Below are positions 1-15,000 of a DNA stretch of 60,000 bases, piece by piece. The position numbers were made by a program, and so were the translations under genes. The notes under the pieces are model-generated. The model did not search any database and had not been told where the DNA came from. It saw nothing but the letters and a program-made list of their open reading frames with translations. The DNA comes from Bugula neritina (lineage: Eukaryota; Bryozoa; Gymnolaemata; Cheilostomatida; Bugulidae). Numbering within the stretch: the first letter of the stretch is position 1; each line of letters opens with the position of its first letter. The stretch spans positions 8,358,650-8,418,649 of the forward strand of contig OZ037772.1 in the NCBI GenBank assembly GCA_964035545.1, written 5' to 3'.

Positions 1-30
1 AAACACTATCAAAGATTTGCTATACAATAC

Positions 31-3000
31 CTGAGATCTAATAGAATTGGAGAACGAATCAGCTTCACCCTCTCCCGTCATGGCAGCATAACTTTTGGCT
101 CTTTTCATTTCGGGAGCACCAGAAGGTCGAGCAACATGGCCGACAGCACCTAAATAACAATGTCACATGACCAGCTAGCAATAACACCTGTCTGCTCTAC
201 ATGTAAGATGTAGGCTTCAAGACACAGCAGAAATCAAGTAAAGAACTTAAGTTGATAATTAAAACATCACAAAGCTCAACTCAAATAAAAAGGTAGATGC
301 AACAACATGTAATGTATACTATTAGGTGGAAGTGTGGAGAGAGCTATTGGTAAGTTACAGGGCCATCATAGTCCGGAAATTACGAGGACTGATTCGATTA
401 TGCTTGATGGTTGAGAACTAACTCAACTGTAACTATGGAAAGCGGGGGGGGGGGGGGAGAGGGGGTTGCCTAAAACTATCTCCCCATGCATACAACACAA
501 CAATTGATGACATCACAACAATTGATGACATCACAACTATTGATGACATCACAACTATGAATGACATCACAACTATGGACATCACAGAGGACTACAACTA
601 AACAGTTACCATTCCTGTAAATAATATAAGATGAAGTTTTGTCTGAAGACTGAATAAGTTATACGGGTGAAGCAAGATTGCAGAGAAAACGTAGGTGATT
701 AGAGTTTGCTGGGTCTAGGAAATAATAAAAAGGCGTTTGTTAGCTGGTGTAAAACTTGAGTGATGAGATTTGGTGAGAAAGTAGCTGAATGAAATCCTAT
801 AAAACCTTCTGCTATTGTCAGATTGAGAGCAATACATGAGTCCCGCAGATGATGACGTGTTTAGATAAAATAACACAATATTAATAATTTAAATTAAAAG
901 GTGTCAATATATACTTGCATTGATAAAAACATAATATTATTTTTAAAATTACTAAGTGTATCATCAAACTTAACACTTGAGCTCATAAACAACACAGCAT
1001 GCTGACTATCATAGACAACAAAGAGCTAAAGGGAGCAATGAATGGAATAGTCTATGCGTAACATCGGAACAAGGATCTGAACAATAACACTCTACTTACC
1101 AGGTTTTACTGCAACAAATGAAGGCACGTAATTTACACAGGAAGTTAAAGTTAATCACATGCAGGACATATAAAATAGACAGACTAGCATAGAACTAAAG
1201 ATGATGAAAGATATCCAAATTCAAAAGTGCTGATTATGTTGACACAATTTAAAATAATTCAAAGTTAGTACTTAGTGTCACATGTACAGGTAAATGGAAT
1301 TAGGAAGGAAAGCAGTTTTTTGCAGGTAAGGGCAGTGATTAGTGAAAAGACTAATGCCATTAGAGAGTTTAGTAATATGAAAGTAGTCATATAATATTAC
1401 ATAGCATATCGTGTGAATATTTACACAGTATACCAAGTTATATACCTTTTTGTGTGATAATTCATACGGTTACCATACTATATAGCACGCATGTTAGAAT
1501 TTATATGGTTACGACACTATATCGCTTATTGGGTGAGAACTTATATGGTCATCACGTTATAACCATCATGTGTTACAACTTATACAGTACAACATAGTAT
1601 ATAACATGTTCATATAATACATGAATTACAATTACACTGATTATAAAGGCCACACCCTCAAGTTAACATCACATAGTATACACAGTAAACCAGCAACCAT
1701 CCAATTTCAACACTTTTATATACCAAATAGAAGAACACGGAAGCTAAGAAACCACATTTAACAAAACTCTTACCGGACATGGAGTCGGAGCGCCGTAAAC
1801 CGCCCCGTATGGGTTGATTCGGCATGTCGGCTACCATCTGCATGATCTCTTCACGCGTCAGCGTAGACGTCTTGGGTTTGAGACAGTTAGAGATCTGGAG
1901 AAGGGTTAATATGAACAACCCCGCAACAACCACAGACACGAGTGACGCCTACAACCAAAAATACACTACAGAGGTAGGTGCAGTAATGGAGAAGTTGAGA
2001 AAAGCCTGTGTTCTAGATTAGAAATGTAGCAAAAGAAATTATGTTGTCATGAGAATGTAAACCAGCACCCCAAACCAAAAATTAATAATATAATTAAATA
2101 ACTTAGGCTATTTCAATGTCTCCACTACTGCTCCTAAATGAAATTACAAAAGGTTAAAAGAAGACGAGAACTCAAAAGTTGAAACTCGAGACAGGCAGAG
2201 CATACAAAACTGGCCAACTGATCATATAAGCAGGTGATTCTAGAACACTGAATATTTATCTGTCATTTAGAAAAAAGAAAGTACAGTGCTCCCTGCATAT
2301 CCTGCGTCACCAGTTGTCACGAAATTCCATAGGTAACAAGAAGGGCTTGGACCCTGTTTTGTGGCTTATGTATGTGCATAGGGACAACATGGCTAAATTT
2401 AATGGATCCGTGAGTTAAATCTGGTATTCTAATATGTAACGAATTGAGGTTTTGAGACTTCCAGCTTGGTGAGATACAGAGGGAGCACTGCATGTATAGT
2501 GAAAGTAGGTTCCATATGAAACGAGTATAATCCTACCAGAGGTGATTCCAACTTGTCTTTTTCTTCCTCCAGTTTAGTCACTCTCCTGGAGAGATCCATG
2601 GTGGTAGTTTTCAGGGACTGGAATTCCCTAGTCTAGGTGTGAATAGAGAAGATAACTCTAGATAATAACTAAAGTGTCATAGGTCTCAAGTAGTTATAAT
2701 ATATCTTGATATTGCTGCTTTACTGAATTAGTAAGCAAAGAAATAACAAGAAATTAAAGTAGCGAAAATATGCCATCTAGTTTTTGTTACATAAAGCAGA
2801 GAAATAGCAGTGATTTAGCGATGCAAGAAGACAGCTAACATTTCTCCTGTCACCTGGCCTTTGAGGACTACCAGCTACCTGACAAACCAGAATATGCACC
2901 AGAACTTCCATGATATGAAACAGTCAAAGTGTTTGAGGAATGTATTACATCAGTTCAAGTAGTGGTTTGATGACAATTTTTTAAACTTTGTTTTGTTATA

Positions 3001-6000
3001 GAATACATGGAGACACAATACAGTGAAACTTGGTTAACATCAGAGAGTCTCGGGAGATAGAAGCAAGGTTTACCAGGTTGTCCAGCTTCATTGTCAGGTT
3101 CTTCAACGACCACATGGTTTGGTTGAGCACTCTTTGCAGATAGTCTTTCTGATTCTTATACTTCTCACTCATTTCCTCAAGATACCTGTAAAACAAGCAC
3201 CTGCTCTAGCACCTGCCACACTTGCAAGACATCTGTAAAACAAGCACCTGCCACCTCTGTCACACAAGCACCTGATTTAGCACCTGCCACACTCATGGAA
3301 ACATTTGTAACTCATGTAGCATATATAGAAGATGCCGGAACAAAAAGGAAGCTGTTAAGTAAAGTCACTCGAAAAGTTAAAGTCCCTATCAGCTATTGAA
3401 CAACCACCTGCAATATTTGTGGAAATATATTATGGTGACACACAACACAGACACTACACAAACCCATATTGCTTGCTTTAACCATGAGATTCACTCATCT
3501 AAGGATTGCTTATAAATCTCAATGCAATAAATTTCTATAGACAACAACTGGAAAAAAAGATTTGTCTTCCCGCTGACATACCCTAAGAGTGTAAGTTAAT
3601 ATTTAGACAGAACATGCTGCCACAGAACTTACGTATTGGTGACGTTAAGATTCTTCTCCAAAGATCTGACTTGATTTTTCAAGGTGCCTATAGCAGTGTT
3701 CCTAAACACCGGGCGAGTAGCGGGCGGGGGAGGGTCCTGAGACGGCCCTGTCCCCTCCTGTTCTTCAGCTACTCCTTCGTCAGCAGCGGCAGCAGGAGGA
3801 GAGGGTGTGGTCAGCTCCTGCTCCTCCACAACAGGAGCAGCAGTAGGAGGCTCAGCTAGGGTCGGAGGTGAAGGCTACAGGAATATTGAGATAGTTCAAG
3901 ATCAAAAGAGTGAATAAAAAAAGTAGAGATCAAAGGAGAGTAAACACAAAAAAGTAGAGATCAAAGGAAAGTAAAAAAAACAAGTAGAGATCAAAGGAAA
4001 GTAAATAAAAACAATTACCGATCAAAGAAGTCAATAAAAATCACAGTAAAAGCAAAAAATTCTATTCTCCAGAAAAAGAAACTTTACCAAAACTTGCTCG
4101 AGGACCACCTCGTCTGGTTGAGTGCTAGACAGTTGACCAGCTCCCTGTTCATTGGACAGAGTTACAGAGTCAGGTGTCTGAGTTGTCTCTTCTACTGGCT
4201 GAGCGGGCAACTCCGAGGCTGTAGTAGCTGAAGGCTGAGTGGTGCCTGCACTAGAGTCCGTGTCATTGAGAGCAGGGATAGCGCTGGCCTACAGAGATAT
4301 TATTACTTTAGATTATTCAAGAAAGAAAATTTGAAAATTTCCATTTGACTTTTTAGCTACCACTGAATTATGATATCAAACAAAGAAGGTTGATGTTTTT
4401 TAGAGTCAAATTTTGCATTGAATTCGGAGTGGTGAGGATATAGACCAGCCTTGAACCGTACTGAAAGAATGAAAGGACGAAGAAACACTTACAAACAGAT
4501 GCTAGCTCTAACTGCCTCAATAAGATTAGCACTAGTAAAGGAACAGCACTGTTTATGACATACGCACCCAGCCCTCTGAATACTGAAGTACTGCCGATGC
4601 CCAAAAGCTAAATCAGACACTTTGTGTAGGTGGCTAAAATACTTCACGTTAAAACCAAAGAAATTGTTTAAAGTATTATTTCAGCCCTCAAAATGGTAGC
4701 TTCCAATTAAATTAAATCATCAACATGATAGTTATGATACTTTAATGATATACCTTGAGCCTATTTATAATCCCACTTTTACTCAAGAGTGATAAGAATA
4801 TTGGTGTCAAAATGTTATCAGTTTCAGCATACAATATTGTGCCCTCAAAATGGCCGCTTCAAATTTACTTTTTCATCATTTAACTACGCACCCAAAAACA
4901 TTTACATTATCAGTACAATTGTTGATATTCAAAATGATAGGAAGTTTACATCGGAATTGAAAACTTTCCTAAGAGGTACCGTATCATGCTTCATAATATA
5001 ATTTCTCTAGTGTTTATACTGCACTGTGCTTTTGAGATAAATTATTTTAATTTAGTAAAACATTCTCCCACAAACATAGGAACTGAAATTAACTAACCTT
5101 GATGTTAGACTCAGCGCCAGTTTGACTAGAAACATGAGATGGACTCTGATTGGCCGAGCTCTCTGCAGCAGACGTCTTGTTGTCTTTATCATTATTAGCA
5201 ACAGCTTCAGCCTGAGGTTTTACATTCCCTGCAACCAAACCACAGGAAGTGGAGCACATGCTACCTTTTACAACATCTACTACAGTCAAACGGCAAAGCG
5301 ATTGAAGTCACATGTTGCTAAGAACGCAGCAAATGCTGGTTTAGAACTAAATTGGATAGGAAATGCTGCACTAAAGGGTTACCACACAACACAAATACTG
5401 GCTTTTCATACAGCAAATCTAAGAATTTCAACATCTACAGTGGCTTTAAATCCTACTATGATTTACTGCACATAATTTTCTCTACAAAGAGATTACAACC
5501 TTAGAAATGGCTGAAACACCAACCGACCTGTAGAAACCTCAGCTTCTGCCCCAGAACTGGTCTGCGGGCTATCAGAATCGGGCGCCTTAGCTCTCACAGC
5601 ATCAGCAGCAGCCTGGGCACCGTCTGGCAACAGTTCATACGACTCGGGTAAACAATATGATGGAACTGAGGCTAGGTCGTCATAGCAACGATAGCAAACA
5701 TCCAGCTGAGGAGGGAAAGTGAAGCCTGTAAAAGAAACAATCAAAAGGAGGCCAAGAAAAGCAGACGTCATAATGTTCTATCCACAAGATTGAAATATAT
5801 TGGAAGGGCCGGTTTGTTAAATAAATGAAAAGTACCAATAGGGAAAAAATCTAACAGGTAAATCGTCTACCTGTATCTTTTTCTTCAGGTAGAACAGTGG
5901 TTGGGGAGGCAGTGCTAGTTGTCAGCACCTCTGCAGTGGTGTTGGCAGCAGGAGCGGATGTAGTCGCTTGAGGTGGGGGGTTGTGAGGTTCCTCATCTCC

Positions 6001-9000
6001 GTCATCGTCATCCACGCTGTACCCGTGAATCCGTATGATGGTAATGGGGCAGTAGTGCTCTGTGCCGTGGTAACTGCTTATTTCCAGCTATCAAGGGAAA
6101 GACAACTTCAGTTTAAAACCACAGGTCCGATAGAAATCCTGAGTGTAAGGGTTGTTACGAGAGCCAGCCTTACAGATGGCAACTCAAAGCAAACTGAACA
6201 GTTTTTAGGATAGAAAAGCTATGAAGTCGAAATGTTCTTTCCTGACATCATCGATAACCGACACCGAAAAAAGAAAATGAAAAATCTCAAGTATAGATTT
6301 CCATATTCTAGGCAACGGTTGGAGCCAATGAAATTCGTATTTGATGTCTGGGATAGGAAAGAAACGTCAATAAAAGTTATTTAATGCTGTAGACTGGTTA
6401 CCTAAATAAATTATAACATAAATATAGATGAATATTTTTCACTTTTTATACTAATAAGATAAACTAAAAAAATAATTAAATACGTTTTACATAAAATGAT
6501 GTAAAAAAGGGAACGTACATTCCCATGTGTGAAATTTAATGCAGGAAAACATAAAATTTAATAAAAAAAGGCTAAACAACCGGTGCATGAAACCCCACTC
6601 TGAATTCATCTCAACACTAGAATATGAGTTGATTAGGAAGCTGTGAAATATATATAGATTAGAGAACTAACCTTCACAAAGAGAGTGTATATATTAACAT
6701 AGTCAACATCAAATGACTGCACAGTTCTCTCATCTTTAGCCCAGAAAGAACCAATCACCTGCCAGTCTTCGTCTGCAGAATGTTACAATAAATACTATTG
6801 GTCAGTCATGGTTATAACAAATAAGAAAGCGATAATCACTGCCACAAGAGGAACATAAACTTAGTAATAAACAATTATTACATAACAATAAAATTACAAA
6901 ACTACTGATATAAATTAGAAAAAGCAAAGCACCATTCAGTTTTCAACTGCTGAAATTTTGGGGCACTAATAATGCTACAAATAAATCATCATACAATATA
7001 TGATGTCAATGTGTAAGGTGTCAACACATTATGTAAGGTATCAACACATTATGTAAGGTATCAACACATTATGCAAGGTATCAACACATTATGCAAGGTA
7101 TCAACACATTATGTAAGGTATCAACACATTATGTAAGGTATCAACACATTATGCAAGGTATCAACACATTATGCAAGGTATCAACACATTATGTAAGGTA
7201 TCAACACATTATGTAAGGTATCAATACATTATGTAAGGTGTCAACACATTATGTAAGGTATCAACATATAATGCAAGGTATCAACACATTATGCAAGGTA
7301 TCAACACATTATGCAAGGCATCAACGTATCATTTTACATATATAATATAACACACTACACTCACTGTCCTGATCCTTGTTATTGTGTCGGCTGATAGAGA
7401 GAGTAAAGTTCTGAATGGTGGATGAAAAATACTCCAGATTTCCAATTTCAATTTTCTTGACGGCAATGGCCTCGCACAACTCAATGACTAGAAACTTTTT
7501 TCTAAAAACAAAGTAAATTTAATAAGCAAGTCTGTCACATCTATCTAGTAGTACTACTACTGCTACTACTGCTACTACTATCACTACTATCGCTACTACT
7601 ACTACCACTACTACTACCACCACTACCACTACTACTAATACTACTACAACTTATTGTAACTCACGCTGCACTGCAGGGCTGAACAAGATAGTCATCAATA
7701 TCTTCATTCAACACGGCCTGTGCATTGGAAACTTCACTGTTAGTACTTTTGACCTTGGCATTGCACTTCACTGAAGCGTAGTTCCTCAGGCTACCAGATC
7801 GCGAGATTGAGGATGGTTTGGCACGATCAGATGACGCCCCGTCGTAAGCTTTGGGTGTCCCTCCTGCACACATATTCCACCAGTTACTTGATATCTCAAA
7901 CCCCAAACATCTCACCAAAACAGATTACATCAGTGAAGCAAAGTTAAAAGCTGGGATCCAGCATTGCAATGTCAACCAGACAAATTTACTTATGACATCG
8001 CGTCACCATGACGGCCCAATAGTCCTCCAATAATTCTCATTTCTCAATTCTCAGCTTTATTTTAAAACCGTTCGCTGTCTCGATAATTATAATTACTTAA
8101 GTATTCCAAACTGATTGACGAATATGCACATGATTTTGGTATTTTATAATATTATCATGATTTACTATTTAACAATAATATACTTTGGCAATATGAGATG
8201 AAGACATGGTAAACAATGTAAATCAATATAATGTCAGAAATTACATGCATGTGTTGGCTTGAAAATAGAGGTAAACTCAATTGTTGGCTTTAGAAATATG
8301 CAAATTTTAACTGGTATAAAATTTAAATAAAAATTGGAAATATTTCAAAATTAAAACATGCTATACATCGGCATAGTGCTCATACCGTTTGTTTTTATAT
8401 GATTTTCATGCTCTTTTCTCCAATCAGCAAAGGCAGGCATGTCATGCTCTGATAGGTCAACACCAACTGCAATAGCCAATGAGAAACATTGTGAGAATAT
8501 AAAACCTTGCTTTGATAACGCAATACCAACTGTCATAGGGAATCATACACAAAACAATTAGCATAAATATTCTATTATAAAAGAACACCTAATAACATTT
8601 GTATAATCAATCAATCAATCAATACATTTTATTCAAACAACTGAACAGTTTCACAAGCTTAATATAATAATTCAGTTTGTAGTTCAGTTTCCACAAAATA
8701 ATACCAGAGTAATAATGAAAATGCGAATAAAACTTCCATGCATGTTAACAGTTGAGTTTTTTTAAAAAGGAGATCGAAAACTATCAAGAACAAAAAGAAA
8801 GACAGAAATATAACTTGAAATATACACTGTTAGCAGGTGTTAATCATTATTTAGTCATCGTACTGTGTGATAGTGGATAGAAACAGACATGTACGAATAT
8901 AATACTGTCTACCTTCCAACCACACAAAATCTATATATACGAGAAATAAACACAATGCAAATAGTATCTAATGGATCACGTGAATTATACATGAGTTTGA

Positions 9001-12000
9001 TATCAAAGATTACGCAATGCAATAGTAATATATGCATGTATACATGTATATATTATATTCGCAAAAAATTGCCGGTGCCATTTCATAGTTGCAGAGACTT
9101 GAAATGTGATAAATAATTATATCTCCATTGTATTCTACAAATCAGACTAGTAACCAGAAAAACTACCCAACAGGTTCTTATATGACATAATTCCAGTATG
9201 AGTTTTAGCTAAAGTGAGCCCTAGTTTCATACCGGGAGGAGTCTCAGTGGAGGGGGAGGGGGTAGACGTTGCACCGATAAGAGTGGAATCAGTTTGGGAC
9301 GGATCCGCAGGAGGCTCACCGATAGAACCAGCTGTAGCAGTCTCTGAAGGAGGAACATCCTCTGGAGGCATGTCTGTGTAGAGACAAAGACTGAGATCTA
9401 GTAAAACTCAGTTTGGAGAATAAAACTGCATTGTTAGAGTTATTTCCCAAAGGCTAAACTTGGGCAATACAAACAGATGTAGGTGCAGTAGTGGAGGTAT
9501 AAAGAAAAGCCTGTGTTCTAAATGTAGCATAAGTAGTTACCATGTATCGAGAATCTCAATCCATGCCCCAAACCAAAATTTAAGAAAGCTAAAGAACTTA
9601 GGTGGCTCTATCACTGCATCTAAATGTACAAACTATGAATTCAGGAGCAAATGTACAGGCAAAAAATGCCAGGGTATCAATAAAAGTTAGAATTATTCAA
9701 TACAGTTTTATCACCAAAATAAGAATGGCACTTGCAAAAAAGAACATATCTGGTGACAAACATAAAAGAAGTATTATCAGCTAACTTCATACATTCAAAG
9801 ATGATGTATATATCTAACCCACTTGGCAATTCTAAAATGGTTCGTTTTTTATACAGTTTGCAAAAAATGGAACAATTTGAATCACTCTAAATTATTGAAT
9901 ATTTAATTATTTAAATCTACATTGTAAATCAATATTTAAATTATTCTACAGTATATTTCATGTAAACAAAATAGGAATGAAAGGGAGGCACCTGTAAAAC
10001 ATCTACTTTTCATTTTTGAACCAAGCAATATCTACAACTTCACGTTTATTCAGAAACAACAATATCAACTACAGTGGTCACGTCAGGAAGTAATAAAGCT
10101 GGACGTCTGCAAACACAGAGACTAGGTGAAAACGTACCAGGTGTGTCTTTGGACTCTGGAGTAGCATTTATAGACTTAGTACCATCTGCCCCAGTAGTAC
10201 TATTTTCCGTAGGGTTGAGATCACCCGTTTCACCTAAAACAGCTGAGGGAGTAAAGAAACTTTGCCACACAGCAGATATATTTGAGGTAACATTCCAAAT
10301 ACATTTATAGCACCACACATATAGTTACTAACCAGTAACCACTTCATACATATTATTTGTCAAAGTAAATAAGGCCAGCATATTCAAGCATATGTTCAAA
10401 TAGTCTAGAAGTAACCTCCAAAAAAGTGCTCAAAAAAGTGGCTTATTACACTTTACTAGGTGGCCACTCAAAAAAAGTTGTTTCTAGATCAGAATTTTGT
10501 GCTGATTCTGAATCTACAAACTCTAGAATTCTATCTCTACCCAAACTCAAGTTATTGCAAAAACCAAATCGACATCTTGAATGGGTGATGAAAAGAAATG
10601 TGGATTGTGCAAAATAGTATCCAATTTTAACAAGCTATCTTGAAGAAAAAATATTTGCTTAAATACCAAAAATAATTGCCTCTTACTTAGAATTCTATGT
10701 TGATACTGAATTTAAAGACTGCAAGACGCTATCTCAAATTAAAACCAAGTTGTTTATATAAACGTATATGTTTGTTATGAAATCGCCATATTGCATGCAG
10801 AATAATTGTATGACCAAGCTATTTATACAAAAATAAAAACAAAGTCATGCTGATGTGTGAAAAAACTATATTTATAAAATTATAGCACAAAATAAATCTT
10901 GAAATGAATAAATATTGAAATCTTTTGAGCACAGCCCAAGTGAATCATTTGCTAGTCTGTCAGTAGCCGTTAGACATCTGCAAAAATCAACAAGATTCTG
11001 TAAAACTATTTAGAGAATCAGAAGCATGAGAGATGATCAAAATCAAATTGGTTGGAGCAAAATATATAACAAATGTCTAAAAATAGTGCTTTATTATGAA
11101 AAAGTATTCTCGCCATCATTGTCACTGCCGTCAGTTTCATCAGCTTCTTTTTCCCCAATATAGCCCTTCTTTTCAGACAATCCTTACATTGACAAACATC
11201 AGTGCATGCACTGCATTTGAGACTTCTGACATCCACATCTTCATATGTTGCAGCTGGTCTTACAGGAGCAGTTTAAATTTTGCAATATACATGTTCAGGT
11301 GCGGAAGCTTGAATCATCCACTTAATATTTATGCTGCCATGATTCTCAACAGTGCTTTCATAATGTTCTGGGGGTGGTGCATCAATATATAGGCTGTTGT
11401 CACCTTTCTCCAAATGGCGGCCTGATAATCTGCTTTTTTTACGAAAAAATTTAATTCATCTTTTGTTGGAGGCAAACTGTATTGAGTTATTTTAGACGGT
11501 GAACAAAATACAGCGTATCAGACATCATCTATATTTGAATTTCCTGCTCCATAAAGTTTATAGACAAATTGTTCTACTTCAGCCACTGTAATGGCTGACA
11601 GCTTGAAATACTTCCCGAGGTGTTCAAAGTTTCCCATACATTCGGGATATTTTCCCAAAAGAGAGTAGGCTGTGCGCTATCCTTTTCCATAAAATGCACT
11701 ATAGTCGAATCACAACATGTTAAAGCATGAAATCTAGTAAGTGCTGCACACAACTGCAGTCCGGATTTATTTGCTGCAATGTTAATTAATATTCAAATAC
11801 CTAATATGATTATGGTTTCCTCCCAGATAGACGCTATTTTTATTTTGTTACCATATATATTGATATTACCTATATAACTGTTGCTAAATAGCTAATATGC
11901 TAATAGCTATAGTAGCCAACATGAATTATCTAGAATAATATTCTATTATTTTTAGGAATTTGTGTGGGACAAAAAGTAGTAATACGTTAATAATAGACAC

Positions 12001-15000
12001 TATCTTTAAGTGATACTTTTTAACAAAATATCTTTTTAAACAACAAGCAAGATGTATAAAATATACATAGTTAATAAGTTAATGCGGATTAAAGGAATTT
12101 ATTTATGTTCTAAATAACAAGCAATTGATCCAAGTTTATTTAATTATACATATATTTCAATAATATTAAAATAAGTTGCACATGAAAATACATTTTACCA
12201 AAATAAATAACTAGCGTCTAAGTAGAAAATTTAGCCTAGCCTCTATTTGGCATGACACCATGATTACTACACCCATGAAAAGATATAATTGGTAAGAAGG
12301 TAATGTTTTGCAAATAGCGAGACATCAGTGTCTTGAGATTTGATTATTACACGTGGGCTTATGATGTTCATAAGATATTTTGCATGTAACAAAGTTTGTG
12401 TATCTGCTTCCTCATGATTTAATTGTAAGCATTTGAGTTCTGCTTTCTTAAAAATTCCACCATGTTCAAAAAATTCTAGCTGAATGCAATTTTTTTTGGT
12501 ATGCAACAACTATAATAATAATAATAATATTGTTCTCTAAAATATGTTTACTCCATGTTTCACACAAAAATGCACCAGTCTCAAACTCAGCTTGTTTTAT
12601 TTGCTGATAAGAAATTATTATTTTTGTGACAAATGGCACACATGAAAAAAGTACATGCCTATGATCTTTGAATAAAGCAGCTCAAGGTCATTTTTCTAAT
12701 GGGTGGCCTAAATATAATCACATATATTTTAAATTATAGGGAAGCTTTAGGGTATTTCTTCTGTAACTATAAGTGAGCTAAATTGACTCTAGAGTCATTA
12801 TATCAAGATAGTATAAAAATATGCATTTTAACCAATAGCATTGTTTTAAAAACCAAATTGCTTATTTATATATAGTTCAGCTTAAATTTATTGGCAAAGC
12901 TCAATCATACACATTTAAAATATAATTTTCCGGAGTCCAGACCAACCTACCCATGCTTCTCATTACTTTTTTGTAAAAATAGTTATTATAATAAAAATCG
13001 TGAAGAAAATCATTATCAGACACATATTTACTTATAATTCGGCTTTTTTATATCTCATCAATAATAATGTTTGCCTTATAACTAGAAAACCCATTCCTTT
13101 GCTTGTTTTCGTCCATATAGTCCACTTTTTTCAGATGTTTTCACAAGGAAATCACTAGAATTAAACTCCGAGAAGTGAAAAATACATCTATGATTATCTG
13201 CAAAAGTTTTTGCTTGTATATATAATAAACTAGCTTCAATAATTCCAAGATAATATTTAATAAATTTGGACAAAGTTGTGGGGAAACAACTCCTGTAAAA
13301 TTTTAAAGAGCTTTTGTGACTAACTGGGTACACAGAAAAAATTAGAGTTTTTATAACAGAAAAGTGAAAGAGTATCTATAATTATCAGCAAAATTATTTT
13401 GCTTATATAAAATAAATTAGCTTGAATAATACCAAGATATTTAGCCGATTCACAAAACCGTTAAGAGAAGACAACTCCTGATTTGATTTAAAAGTTTGAA
13501 GCGCTTTTGTGGCTAACTGGGTGCACAGAACAGTCTAGAGTTTTCACAGATTAATTAGAACCCTTCAAACTCTCCATTTCTAAAAAAATTGTGTGGCCAC
13601 CCCTCGGAGTGTAATGAGTGAAAGATAATTGGAGGTTACTTCTAGACTAAAAAGCATTATGTAATACTGAAAGAGTAAATCTTGAATTATAACTTTGTCC
13701 ATTATCATAGGCCAAATAAAATTACATAATATGAATATAAAGACTAATCAAGCCATGATTTTACAAAGTCCTTATAGTGTCAACATAGATTGGCTTATTT
13801 GTTTTGTAGTTGGAAGATGCAAAATAAAATCTGAGTTAACTACTACCATAAGGTTTAGGGATGTCCAGCATTTTCAGACTGAGGGCGCTGAAAGGAAATA
13901 TTTCATGGCAAGGCCGCATTGAAAGCTTTAGCTTACCCTGGGGGGCACAGCATGGGTATTGCTCAAATTACTTTATTCCAATTTTTTATGAATCGTTACA
14001 CAATAAATACTACATGCTGTATGTTTTGTAGCATGTGTATAAATAAGACATTTAAAATGTGATTTTTCACTCTAATTCCTGTATAGGTAACTAAAATAGT
14101 TGTAGTTTTATGTTTTTGAGGGTCACATAAATGTAGGTTGAGGGGGGGAGGCACATCTGGCCCTGGGGCCCTCTGTTGGGCAGCTCTGGTTTAGGTGATC
14201 AAATCACTCTGAAATACACACTGAACCGAAATATATATTCAGTTCTAGCCCATATCACTTAGACATTGTACCTATGATAAACTGATATGAATCTATAGGA
14301 AATAAAAATATGTGATGCAATCTTTACTTGGGGTCCAAAACCGATATGAGCCGAGAATACCCTAAAAATTCAGATTAAGAAACTGTATAAACTTTGTGTT
14401 TCACTGAATCAACGTCTGATCACACCTGCAATGTTCCTCTCTTCCTTCTTTATAGCCCCGCCTTCAACCTCCGCGGCCGTGATAGGCTGAGTACCACTTG
14501 CATCTTTATTTGATTGGTCAACTTCTCCTAAAAGAATACAGTATAGAGATGTTACACACTATAACCTTTATGAGAACCCAAAATAATACTGTCAAGACTC
14601 AAGACTCATCTCTGAATAATCTGCCAACATGGCTGAGAAAGAAGTGCAGAGCGCTGCCATTAACATTACCCACTGTCAGCCAAATGCTATGTTACTACCT
14701 ATTCCTGTCACAGATGCTTCTCAATTTTATAAATTTTACAAACCCCTCAATACTCTGGTACACACACTACACTCTGGTATATACACACACTACACTCTGG
14801 TATATACACACTACACTCTGGTATACACACTACACTCTGGTATATACACACACTACACTCTGGTATATACACACACTACACTCTGGTACACACACTACAC
14901 TCTGGTATATACACACTACATACTCTAAAGCTACTGTATTACTCCTTTACCTTTGACTGATTCTGTGTTGGTCAGTTCAGCTGCTGCTGGTTCACCGGAA

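Noticed and set aside
3614-3859. Plus-strand frame of 81 codons, Ser/Arg-rich
   Set aside because: It is antisense to the SUCO exon 3633-3874, whose minus-strand reading is phase-consistent.
5122-5475. Plus-strand frame of 117 codons
   Set aside because: It partly overlaps SUCO exon 5098-5228 in antisense and otherwise covers an intron; no similarity recognised.
7006-7326. Regular repeat array that could be mistaken for a CRISPR
   Set aside because: Units abut directly with no unique spacers, and the genome is eukaryotic.
14498-14956. Open frames of 152 and 99 codons
   Set aside because: They run through the CACTACACTCTGG minisatellite in a SUCO intron and have no splice or family support.
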